Of a DNA stretch of 64,000 nt, positions 26,306-34,670 are shown piece by piece (the stretch's first letter is position 1; every line of letters starts with the position of its first letter). Both the position numbers and the translations under genes were made by a program. A model generated the notes under the pieces. It saw only the letters and a list, made by a program, of their open reading frames with translations, made no database searches and was not told where the DNA came from. The stretch covers positions 28,145 through 92,144 of the forward strand of contig JAYRFK010000060.1 of the NCBI GenBank assembly GCA_041908445.1. The letters run 5' to 3'. The DNA is from JAEUJM01 sp041908445 (lineage in GTDB: Bacteria; Actinomycetota; Acidimicrobiia; Acidimicrobiales; DATDAH01).

Positions 26306-27115
26306 GTGGGGGAACGCACGGACGCTCCGGTGCTGGAGGCACGCGGCCTCGTGAAGGTCTACAAGCGCGTCCGTGCGGTCGACGGGGTCAGCCTCGTCGT
26401 CGCCCCGGGCGAGCGCCTCGGGCTGCTCGGCCCGAACGGCGCCGGCAAGACCACCACGCTGCTCATGCTGCTGGGCGCGATCACGCCCGACGAGGGCACC
26501 GTCACGATCGCCGGCCACCGCCTGCCCCGCCATCGCAGCCGGGCCATGCAGCACGTCGGCTTCGCGGCCGGCTACCTGCCCCTGCCCGACCGCCTGCGGG
26601 TGCGCGAGGTGCTCGGGATCTTCGGCCGCCTCTACGGGCTCGACGACCCGTTCCCCGCGGCCGACGCCGCCCTCGACCGCTTCGGCGTCCGTCACCTCGC
26701 CGGCGCCATGTGCATGGAGCTCTCCTCGGGCCAGCGCACGATCGTCGGCATCGCCAAGGCGATCATGCACCACCCCCAGCTCCTCGTCCTCGACGAGCCC
26801 ACCGCGTCGCTCGACCCCGACGTGGCCCTTCGGGTGCGCACCGGCCTGCAGAGCCTGAGCGACGACGAGGGCATCGCCCTGCTCGTCACCAGCCACAACA
26901 TGGTCGAGGTGGAGGAGCTCTGCGAGCGGGTCGTGTTCGTCCAGGGCGGCCGCGTCGTCGCGGACGGCACCCCCGCCGAGATCGCCGGCGACGGCTCGCT
27001 GGAGGAGTTCTTCCTCGCCCTCGCCCGCAACGACGAGCTCGACAGCATCGGCACGTACCGGGGCGCCGGCGGCCACGTCGCCCCCCACGACGACGAAGGC
27101 TCGGCCCGCGCATGA
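26306..27115 (+). CDS. ABC transporter ATP-binding protein
   Basis: 269 residues from GTG 26306, chosen because the conserved domain begins about 12 residues later (LEARGLVKVYKRV). An in-frame ATG at 26261 is possible. Walker A GPNGAGKTTT, signature LSSGQR, Walker B LLVLDEPTASLD and the H-loop TSHNM are intact. The Q-loop region is divergent (VGFAAGYLPLPDRL). It overlaps the permease gene by ATGA and powers ABC-2-type export. The substrate is unknown; drugs, polysaccharides and lipids are all possible for this family. Confidence 0.9.
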   Translation: MGERTDAPVLEARGLVKVYKRVRAVDGVSLVVAPGERLGLLGPNGAGKTTTLLMLLGAITPDEGTVTIAGHRLPRHRSRAMQHVGFAAGYLPLPDRLRVREVLGIFGRLYGLDDPFPAADAALDRFGVRHLAGAMCMELSSGQRTIVGIAKAIMHHPQLLVLDEPTASLDPDVALRVRTGLQSLSDDEGIALLVTSHNMVEVEELCERVVFVQGGRVVADGTPAEIAGDGSLEEFFLALARNDELDSIGTYRGAGGHVAPHDDEGSARA

Positions 27116-27948
27116 GCGCCCCCACCGACGACCGCCTCGGGCTCGCCGGGATCCATCCCCGCCGGTGGACCCGGATCAAGGCCATCGCGATCCGCCACGC
27201 GTACGTGCTGCGCCGCAGCCCCCACCGATCGTTCGACGTGTTCGTCTGGCCGGTCGTCGACGTCCTGCTGTGGGGATCGCTCGGCGTGTTCGTCACCCGC
27301 CAGGGCCAGGCCGGTCAGGCCGGCGCCGAGTACCTGCTGGCCGGGATCCTGCTCTTCCACGTGCTGTACCAGAGCCAGATCGCGCTCTCGACCGGCTTCC
27401 TCGAGGAGGTCTGGTCGCGCAACCTCCTCAACTTCATGACGACGCCCTGCAACGAGTGGGAGTACGCCGCCGGCGTGGCCCTGTTCGGCCTGGCCAAGGT
27501 GGCCACCGGCCTGGCCGTGGTGTTCCTCGCCGCCTTCGGCTTCTACGCGTTCTCGATCTTCGACGTGGGCTGGGCGCTGATCCCGATCGGCAGCGTGCTG
27601 CTCATCGCCGGCTGGTCGATCTCGCTGTTCGTCATCGGCCTGGTCCTGCGCTTCGGCCAGAGCGCCGAGGTCATGGCCTGGGGGATCCTCTTCGTCGTGA
27701 TGCCGCTGTCGGGCATCTTCTACCCGGTCGACGCGCTGCCGGCGATCCTCCAGCCGATCTCGGTGGTGCTGCCCACGACCCACGCGTTCGCCGCGGTGCG
27801 CACCGTGCTCGACGGCGACCCGATGCCGTGGGACCAGCTCGCCATCGCCGCGGCCGGCTGCGTCGGTGTCGCCCTCGTCGGCCTCTGGTTCGTCACCCAC
27901 ATGCTGAAGACCTTCCGCCAGCGCGGCTACATCACCCGCTTCAGCTGA
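27112..27948 (+). CDS. ABC-2 type transporter permease
   Basis: 278 residues from ATG 27112. About six hydrophobic segments are visible, including VVDVLLWGSLGVFV, VATGLAVVFLAAFGFY, LIPIGSVLLIAGWSISLFVIGLVL and GILFVVMPLSGIFYPVDALP. The last is the typical ABC-2 'P-x-x-x-F/P' exit loop. With the preceding ATPase it forms a half-transporter pair. The 206-nt gap to the next gene contains a CRP-like site. Confidence 0.88.
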   Translation: MSAPTDDRLGLAGIHPRRWTRIKAIAIRHAYVLRRSPHRSFDVFVWPVVDVLLWGSLGVFVTRQGQAGQAGAEYLLAGILLFHVLYQSQIALSTGFLEEVWSRNLLNFMTTPCNEWEYAAGVALFGLAKVATGLAVVFLAAFGFYAFSIFDVGWALIPIGSVLLIAGWSISLFVIGLVLRFGQSAEVMAWGILFVVMPLSGIFYPVDALPAILQPISVVLPTTHAFAAVRTVLDGDPMPWDQLAIAAAGCVGVALVGLWFVTHMLKTFRQRGYITRFS

Positions 27949-28084
27949 CGCCCTCGCGGCGCGGCGACACGGGATCGGTGACCGAGCCTCGGCGCAGGGT
28001 CGCAGCAGCGCGGCCACGTCTCGGCACGGTTCGGGCAGCCGCGGCTGGGGCGGAGGGCCCGCGGTCGGCGCCGCCGCATAGGTA

Positions 28085-28100
28085 TGTGACCGAGATCACC
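28085..28100. promoter_or_regulatory. CRP/FNR-family binding site upstream of the double-propeller gene
   Basis: TGTGA-CCGAGA-TCACC matches nine of the ten defined bases of the CRP consensus TGTGA-N6-TCACA. It is centred about 62 nt before GTG 28155, a common activator distance. No CRP gene lies in the window. Confidence 0.55.
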
Positions 28101-28154
28101 GTCGGCGGGTGACCTTCGGCCCTGCGCGGTCGAGACACGCGGCGCGAGGGTCGG

Positions 28155-31100
28155 GTGAAGAGAACGGAACGGGCGGTGATCGCGATGCTGCGACGACTCG
28201 TGGGTATGACGCTGGTGGCGGTGCTGGTCGGAGCGCTCCTGGTGGTGATGCCCGTGGCGGCGCAGGCGGCCCCTGCGGCCCCCCTCCCCCCGGTGTTCTC
28301 CCTCACGTGGGGCAGCTACGGGACCGGTGACGGGCAATTCAACGAGCAGCGCGGCGTCGCGACCGACAGCGCCGGGAGCGTCTACGTCACCGACTACTGG
28401 AACCACCGGGTCCAGAAGTTCTCGTCCTCCGGCACGTACCTCACCCAGTGGGGCGGCTACGGCAGTGGGCCCGGCCAGTTCAACCAGCCCTTCGGGGTGG
28501 CGACCGACAGCGCCGACAACGTCTATGTCGTCGACCAGTACAACAGCCGCGTCCAGAAGTTCTCCGCCGACGGCACCTACCTCACCGAGTGGGGAACCCA
28601 GGGCTTCGGTCCCGGCGAGTTCTACTGGCCCTCGGCGGTGGCGACCGACGCCGCCGACAACATCTACGTCGTGGATCTCTACAACAACCGGGTCGAGAAG
28701 TTCACCTCGGATGGCACCTTCCTGACCCAGTGGGGCACCTACGGCTCCGAGAATGGCCAGTTCTTCCACCCCGAGGCGGTGGCGATCGACGGCGCCGGGA
28801 ACGTCTACGTCACCGACACCTACAACCGGGTCCAGAAGTTCACCGGTGACGGCACCTACCTCACCCAGTGGGGCACCTACGGCTCCGGCGACGGCCAGTT
28901 CGACGACGCGGTCGGGGTGGCGACCGACAGCGCCGGCCACGTCTACGTCGCCGACAAGGAGAACAACCGCATCCAGGAGTTCACCGGCGACGGCACCTAC
29001 CTCACCCAGTGGGGCACCTACGGCTCCGGCAACGGCCAGTTCTCCAACGAGTGGGGGCTGACGGTCGACGCCGCCGGCAACGTGTACGTCATCGACTCCG
29101 GCAATTCCAGGGTGCAGAAGTTCGTGCTGGCGGCGCCGGCGGTGTCGGTGGCGAAGTCGGCCGACGAGACGTCGGTGTCGGTGGGTGACACCATCCACCT
29201 GCACGTGGTGATCGAGAACACCGGAAACGTGCCGCTCACCGGGATCACCGTCGCCGACCCGGACGCCACCGGGTGCGCGGGTCCGGTGGCGGACCTCGCG
29301 GTGGGTGCTTCGCGCACCGTCGACTGCACTCACACCGCGCTCGCGGGCGACGTCCCCACCTACCGCAACACGGCCAGCGTGGAAACCGACCAGACCGGGC
29401 CGACCGACTCGAACACCCTCGAGGTCGCCGTCCTGGACACGACCGACCCGACGGTCGACCTGCGCACCCCCGCCGCCGACCAGGCCTTCACCCTCGGCGC
29501 CGCCGCCACCGCCGACTACAGCTGCGACGACACCGGCGGCTCCGGGCTCGACACCTGCACCGGCACCATCGCCGACGGCGACCCCATCGACACCACCGCC
29601 CTCGGCACCTACACCTTCACCGTCACCGCCACCGACCACGCCGGCAACGAAACCACCGTCACCCACACCTACCGCGTCGTCGGCCTCCCCGCCCACAACG
29701 GCCGCATCGCCTTCGTGTCGAACCGGGACGGCGACGACGAGATCTTCACCATGAACGTGGACGGCTCGGGCCAGACCCAGCTCACCCACAACACGGTCAG
29801 CGACAACGACCCGGCCTGGTCCCCCGACGGCACCCGCATCGCGTTCACCAGCACCCGCGACGGCAACCCCGAGATCTACGCCATGAACGCCGACGGCACC
29901 GGCGTCGCCCGCCTCACCACCGATCCCGAGGTCGACCGGCACGCGGCGTGGTCGCCCGACGGCACGCGCATCGCGTTCTCGAGCCGCCGCGACGGCAACT
30001 GCGCCGGCAGCCCCGTCTCGTGCGACGAGATCTACGTGATGGATGCGGACGGCACGGGTCAGACGCGGCTCACCACCGCCTACAACTACGACAACTCGCC
30101 GGCCTGGTCGCCAGACGGCGCGCACATCGCCTTCACGGCAGCACGCGACGACAACGCCGAGATCTACGTGATGAACGCGGACGGCACCGGGCAGGCCCGC
30201 CTCACCAGCGAGCCCGCCAACGACCTGCAGCCCGCCTGGTCCCCCGACGGCACCCGCATCGCCTTCACCAGCGCACGCGACGGCAACGAGGAGATCTGGA
30301 CCATGGGCGCGGACGGGAGCGCGGCCGTCCAGCTCACCGACTCCCCGACCAACAACGGCGGCCCCGCGTGGTCACCGGACGGCCGGTTCATCGCCTTCGA
30401 CACGAACCGCGGGCCCGCCCCCTTCGAGGTCTACCGGATGAACGCCGACGGCTCCGCGGAGACGAACCTCACCGTCACCATCGGACGAGACGACTACGCG
30501 CCCGACTGGCAGCCCGTCCGCGACGCCGAGGGCCCGACCATCACGATCACCACCCCCGCCGACGGCGACACCTACCTCCGAGGCGCCTCGGTGACCGCGG
30601 ACTACGCCTGCTCGGACACCCCGGCCGGCGTCGTCGAGTGCACCGGGACGCTCGACGGCGGGGCCATCGCCGACGGCGACCCGCTGGACACCACCACGCT
30701 CGGCGAGCACACCTTCACGGTCACGGCCACGGACAACGCCGGCAACACCGCCGCACGCACCCACCACTTCACGGTGGTGCGGGCGGGCGAGCTCGCCGGG
30801 ACGGTCACCGAGACGGGCACCGGCACCCCGCTCGAGGGCACCTGGGTGATCGTGCTGCAGGCGGCGGACTACGGCCTGGTGGGTGGCGCCGAGACCGCCG
30901 CGGACGGGACCTGGTCGCTGCGGGTCGACCCCGGCGACTACCACCTCGAGTTCGTCGATCCGGCCCTGTCGCATGTGATCGAGTGGTACGACGGCCACGG
31001 CTACCGGGACCTCGCGCAGGCCGACACGGCCAGTGCCACCGCGGGCGCCACCACGACCGTCGACGCCGACCTGGTCGACCCCACCGGCGCGGTCTCGGGC

Positions 31101-31988
31101 ACGGTCACCGAAACGGGCACCGGCACCCCCCTCGCCGATGCCGTCGTGGCCGTGCTGCCGGCAGGGGTGTCCCACCCGCTGGCCGCGACCTCCACGGACG
31201 CCGACGGGCACTACCGGCTCACCGGCCTGCCGCCCGGCGCCTACCTCGTCGTGTCTGCCTTGGCCCAGGGGACCCACGCAGCCACGTTCTTCGGTGACAC
31301 GATGGATGCGGACGCCGCCACCCCCCTCATGGTCACCGCCGGCACCACTTCGTCCGGGACCGACATCGCGATGGCCCCCAACGAGGCCGACCCCCTGGCC
31401 GGGTCGGTGACCGGCACCGTGACCGACGACGTCACCGGCGACCCCGAGCCCGGCGTCCTCGTCGGCGCCATGCGGGCCAGCGACGTCCGGTTCACCGCCG
31501 CGACCTTCACCGACGCGTCGGGCCGCTTCGTCCTCGGCGTCGACGGCGGCGACTACTACGTCGAGTTCTTCGACCTCGACACCGGCCACCGGTTCGAGTG
31601 GTACGACGACCAGCAGGACCCCGCATCGTTCGCCGACCTCACCACCGTGGCCGCCGGCAGCACCGCCGACGCCGCCCTCACCCCCCTCGAGGGGCGGATC
31701 GCCGGCGCGGTGACCGAGGACGGCACGGGTGCCCCCCTCGGCGGTGTCTGGGTCGCGCTCATGGGCTATGCCACCGGGCAGCCCGTGGCCGGCGCCGTCA
31801 CCGCCGCCGACGGCACCTACGCCATGCCCGCCGTCGACATCGGCGACTACTACGAGGTCTTCATCGACCCCACTGGCGCCCACGCACTCGAATTCAACGA
31901 CGATGCCCCCGACATGGGCACCGCCACGCCCGTCACCATCACCGGCGGCCACGTCACCACCATCGACGCCGCCCTCGCCGCCAGCTGA
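28155..31988 (+). CDS. Large secreted protein with NHL propeller, PD40 propeller and four regulatory-like domains
   Basis: 1277 residues from GTG 28155, with GAGGG upstream (ATG 28185 is an alternative). A signal peptide ends near residue 40. Six NHL repeats (about 47 residues each, GQF...GVATDSAGNVYV...RVQKF) run to about 330. A DUF11-like domain (VGDTIHLHVVIENTGNVPLTG) and an Ig/HYR-like domain follow. Six TolB/PD40 repeats (DGTRIAF...RDGN.EIY.MNADGTG...LT) lie from about 510 to 790. Another Ig-like domain and four carboxypeptidase-regulatory-like repeats (GTVTETGTGTPLEGTWV type) complete it. Two six-bladed propellers in one chain suggest an extracellular binding or adhesion scaffold. There is no catalytic site or cell-wall anchor that I can see. 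Confidence 0.82.
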   Translation: MKRTERAVIAMLRRLVGMTLVAVLVGALLVVMPVAAQAAPAAPLPPVFSLTWGSYGTGDGQFNEQRGVATDSAGSVYVTDYWNHRVQKFSSSGTYLTQWGGYGSGPGQFNQPFGVATDSADNVYVVDQYNSRVQKFSADGTYLTEWGTQGFGPGEFYWPSAVATDAADNIYVVDLYNNRVEKFTSDGTFLTQWGTYGSENGQFFHPEAVAIDGAGNVYVTDTYNRVQKFTGDGTYLTQWGTYGSGDGQFDDAVGVATDSAGHVYVADKENNRIQEFTGDGTYLTQWGTYGSGNGQFSNEWGLTVDAAGNVYVIDSGNSRVQKFVLAAPAVSVAKSADETSVSVGDTIHLHVVIENTGNVPLTGITVADPDATGCAGPVADLAVGASRTVDCTHTALAGDVPTYRNTASVETDQTGPTDSNTLEVAVLDTTDPTVDLRTPAADQAFTLGAAATADYSCDDTGGSGLDTCTGTIADGDPIDTTALGTYTFTVTATDHAGNETTVTHTYRVVGLPAHNGRIAFVSNRDGDDEIFTMNVDGSGQTQLTHNTVSDNDPAWSPDGTRIAFTSTRDGNPEIYAMNADGTGVARLTTDPEVDRHAAWSPDGTRIAFSSRRDGNCAGSPVSCDEIYVMDADGTGQTRLTTAYNYDNSPAWSPDGAHIAFTAARDDNAEIYVMNADGTGQARLTSEPANDLQPAWSPDGTRIAFTSARDGNEEIWTMGADGSAAVQLTDSPTNNGGPAWSPDGRFIAFDTNRGPAPFEVYRMNADGSAETNLTVTIGRDDYAPDWQPVRDAEGPTITITTPADGDTYLRGASVTADYACSDTPAGVVECTGTLDGGAIADGDPLDTTTLGEHTFTVTATDNAGNTAARTHHFTVVRAGELAGTVTETGTGTPLEGTWVIVLQAADYGLVGGAETAADGTWSLRVDPGDYHLEFVDPALSHVIEWYDGHGYRDLAQADTASATAGATTTVDADLVDPTGAVSGTVTETGTGTPLADAVVAVLPAGVSHPLAATSTDADGHYRLTGLPPGAYLVVSALAQGTHAATFFGDTMDADAATPLMVTAGTTSSGTDIAMAPNEADPLAGSVTGTVTDDVTGDPEPGVLVGAMRASDVRFTAATFTDASGRFVLGVDGGDYYVEFFDLDTGHRFEWYDDQQDPASFADLTTVAAGSTADAALTPLEGRIAGAVTEDGTGAPLGGVWVALMGYATGQPVAGAVTAADGTYAMPAVDIGDYYEVFIDPTGAHALEFNDDAPDMGTATPVTITGGHVTTIDAALAAS
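28839..29043 (+). repeat. Near-identical DNA direct repeat inside the NHL propeller
   Basis: About 64 nt starting at 28839 recur almost unchanged at 28980, a 141-nt (47-codon) period, spanning two NHL blades. The DNA-level identity indicates recent duplication or gene conversion of blades. Confidence 0.75.
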
Positions 31989-31995
31989 GCCATCA

Positions 31996-32014
31996 CCACG
32001 GGAGGTCCCCGTGG
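31996..32014. terminator. Weak hairpin between convergent genes
   Basis: CCACGGG, five-nt loop, CCCGTGG forms a 7-bp stem just after the propeller-protein stop. A second 7-bp hairpin (GGCCGAA ... TTCGGCC, 32013-32039) overlaps it. Either could end transcription from both sides. Confidence 0.45.
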
Positions 32015-32048
32015 CCGAAACCTGGTCCGATCTTCGGCCCCGGTTCGA

Positions 32049-33209
32049 CTATCGGCCGAGCAGGCGGGGCAGGAGTTGGTGGCCGGGGAGGGCGCCGGCG
32101 TCGGCGGCGCCCTCCTCGGTGTACACCCCGCCCGGGCCGTCGACCCGACTGTCGACCAGCAGGTAGGGCACCGGATCCGGGGTGTGGGTCTTCAGCTCGA
32201 TGGGGGTGGCGTGGTCGGGCAGGAGCAGCAGGCGCCAGTCCCCCAGGTCGTCGAGGCCGGCCACGAGATCCGTGAGGATGCGCCGGTCCCAGTTCTCGAG
32301 GGCCCGCACCTTCTCCGCGTGGTCGCCGGCGTGGCCGGCCTCGTCGGTGGCCTCCACGTGGACGATGAACAGGTCGGCGCCGGCGGCGAGGCCGGCGAGG
32401 GCGGCGTCCCGCTTGCCCTCGTAGTTCGTGTCGTACCAGCCCGTGGCGCCCTCGACCTCGACGATCTCCATCTCGGTGAGCACGCCGAGGCCCCGCACGA
32501 GGTCGACCGCGGTGACGAGACCCGCCTGCACGCCGAACGCGTCGCGGAACGGGGTCATCTGCGGCTGGGGGCCCTGACCCCAGAGCCAGACCTGGTTGGC
32601 CGTCACCGGGGAGCCGTCGGCCTTGGCCCCGGCGAGGACCTCTCGTGAGGCGTCCATGACCGCCTGGAGCTTGGCCGCGGCCGGGCCCGACGGCCAGATC
32701 GCGGGCTTGTCGGTGAGGTCGTGGGGCGGGACGCACTCGGCGTCGGCCCACGCCTTCGGCGCCACGACGATGTGGCGGTACTGGACGCCCGGGTGGAAGG
32801 CGATCTCGTCGGTGCCGAGCTCGGCCTGGAGGCGGGCGACGACCGCGGCGGCGTCCTCGGTGCTCGGGTGCCCGCCGGCGAAGTCGACCATGGTGCCGTC
32901 GTCGCCGACGGTCACGAGGTTGCAGCGGAAGGCGACCTGATCGGGGTCGAGGCGCAGGCCCAGGGCGGCAGCCTCGATCGGGGCCCGGCCGGTGTGGAAG
33001 CGGGCGGGGTCGTAGCCGAAGATCGACATGTTGCCGACGTCGCTGCCGGGGGGCATCCCGGCCGGGATCACCGCGGCGAGGCCCACCTCACCGCGGGCGG
33101 CGAGGGCGTCCAGCGTCGGGGTGTGGGCCGCCTGCAGCGGCGTCTTGCCGCCGAGGGCCGCCACCGGCTCGTCCGCACACCCGTCGGGCACGCACACCAC
33201 GTACTTCAC
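32049..33209 (-). CDS. Cofactor-independent phosphoglycerate mutase-like protein, proposed homoserine kinase
   Basis: 386 residues from GTG 33209 (GGAG upstream). The family signature of archaeal-type iPGM is clear: VVCVPDGCADEP, GSDVGNMSIFGYDP, HTGRAPIEAAALGL and the metal-binding HVEATDEAGHAGD and LLLPDHATP. A subset next to threonine genes was proposed to replace ThrB (TIGR02535, proposed homoserine kinase). Here it follows hom-thrC on the same strand, 65 nt after thrC, and no GHMP-type thrB is present. Genuine glycolytic mutase activity remains an alternative. Confidence 0.82.
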   Translation of the reverse strand: MKYVVCVPDGCADEPVAALGGKTPLQAAHTPTLDALAARGEVGLAAVIPAGMPPGSDVGNMSIFGYDPARFHTGRAPIEAAALGLRLDPDQVAFRCNLVTVGDDGTMVDFAGGHPSTEDAAAVVARLQAELGTDEIAFHPGVQYRHIVVAPKAWADAECVPPHDLTDKPAIWPSGPAAAKLQAVMDASREVLAGAKADGSPVTANQVWLWGQGPQPQMTPFRDAFGVQAGLVTAVDLVRGLGVLTEMEIVEVEGATGWYDTNYEGKRDAALAGLAAGADLFIVHVEATDEAGHAGDHAEKVRALENWDRRILTDLVAGLDDLGDWRLLLLPDHATPIELKTHTPDPVPYLLVDSRVDGPGGVYTEEGAADAGALPGHQLLPRLLGR

Positions 33210-33274
33210 GAGAGCTCCGCCTTCCCGGGACACGCCTGCATGCCGCCATCTTGCCCGCTCACGGGCGGGGTGCC

Positions 33275-34666
33275 TCAGCCGAGGACGGCGGTGGCGAGCA
33301 GGTGGTCACGCACGGCGTCGACGTCGTTGGGGAGCGTCTCGTAGCGCTCGGGGCGCTCGAAGAGGTCGCGCAGGTGGTCGGGCAGCTCGGGGCGGATCCC
33401 CGTGGCCTGCTCGACCGCGTCGGGGAACTTGGCCGGGTGGGCCGTGGCCAGCGCCACCATCGGCACCGCCGGGTCCCGGCGGCAGGCTCTCGCGGCGCCC
33501 ACGCCGACGGCGGTGTGAGGGTCGATCAGGACGTCGTCGTGCTCGTACTCCGAGGCGATGACCGCACGGGTCTGCTCGTCGTCGAACCGGGCGCCGGCGA
33601 AGACCTCGGCCACCTGGGCGAGGCGCTCGGTGCCGATCGTGACGGAGCGCTCGGTCCGGAACTCGTCCATGAGCGCCGCGATGCCCGCGCCGTCGCGGCC
33701 GTAGAGCTCGAAGAGCAGGCGCTCGAGGTTGCTCGACACCTGGATGTCCATGCTCGGGCTGATGGTGGGCTCGACGTCGCGCATCTCGAGCGCGCCCGAG
33801 CCGAGGAAGCGGAAGAGGATGTCGTTCGCGTTGGAGCCGATCACGAGCTGCGGGATGGGCACGCCCATGCGGCGGGCGGCGTAGCCGGCGAAGACGTTGC
33901 CGAAGTTGCCCGTGGGCACGGAGAACGAAACGGGCGTGCCGTGGCCCACCCGGGCCGCGGCGCGGACGTAGTAGACGATCTGGGCCATCACCCGGGCCCA
34001 GTTGATGGAGTTCACCGCGGACAGGTGCAGCTTCTCGCGGGTGGCGGGGTCGTTGAACAGCGCCTTCACGAGGTCCTGGCAGTCGTCGAAGGTGCCCTCG
34101 ACGGCGAGGTTGTGCACGTTGGGCGACTGGACCGTCGTCATCTGGCGGCGCTGCACCTCGGACACGCGGCCGGCGGGGTGGAGGATGAAGATCTCGATGC
34201 CGTCGCGGTCGCGGCAGGCCTCGATGGCGGCCGACCCGGTGTCGCCGGACGTGGCCCCCACGATCGTGACCCGCTCGCCCCGCTTGGCCAGCTCGTGGTC
34301 GAAGAGCCGCCCCACGAGCTGCAGGGCGACGTCTTTGAAGGCGAGGGTCGGGCCGTGGAAGAGCTCGAGCAGCCAGAGCCCGTCGTGCAGTCGGTAGAGC
34401 GGGGTGACCTCGGGGTCGTCGAAGGTGGCGTAGGACGCCCGCACCAGCTCGGCGAACTCGTCGCGCTCGTACTCGCCCTCGACGAAGGGCCACATAACCT
34501 CGACGGCCACCTCCGCGTAGGGCCGGTCGGCGAGCGACGCCAGCCCGTGCGGCAGCTTGGGCCAGGCCTCGGGCACGTAGAGCCCACCGTCGGTGGCGAG
34601 GCCGGCGAGGAGCGTGTCGGCGAAGCGCAGGGTGGGCGCGGCGCCGCGGGTGGAGACGTAGCGCAC
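33275..34666 (-). CDS. thrC: Threonine synthase
   Basis: 463 residues from GTG 34666, four bases after the hom stop. The N-terminus MRYVSTRGAAPTLRFADTLL and PLP-lysine near residue 111 in HGPTLAFKDVALQ match the longer ThrC type found in Proteobacteria and fungi. Also visible are IVGATSGDTGSAA and SVPTGNFGNVFAGY. It converts O-phosphohomoserine to threonine. The downstream iPGM-like gene probably supplies the phosphohomoserine. Confidence 0.95.
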   Translation of the reverse strand: MRYVSTRGAAPTLRFADTLLAGLATDGGLYVPEAWPKLPHGLASLADRPYAEVAVEVMWPFVEGEYERDEFAELVRASYATFDDPEVTPLYRLHDGLWLLELFHGPTLAFKDVALQLVGRLFDHELAKRGERVTIVGATSGDTGSAAIEACRDRDGIEIFILHPAGRVSEVQRRQMTTVQSPNVHNLAVEGTFDDCQDLVKALFNDPATREKLHLSAVNSINWARVMAQIVYYVRAAARVGHGTPVSFSVPTGNFGNVFAGYAARRMGVPIPQLVIGSNANDILFRFLGSGALEMRDVEPTISPSMDIQVSSNLERLLFELYGRDGAGIAALMDEFRTERSVTIGTERLAQVAEVFAGARFDDEQTRAVIASEYEHDDVLIDPHTAVGVGAARACRRDPAVPMVALATAHPAKFPDAVEQATGIRPELPDHLRDLFERPERYETLPNDVDAVRDHLLATAVLG

Positions 34667-34670
34667 GGGC

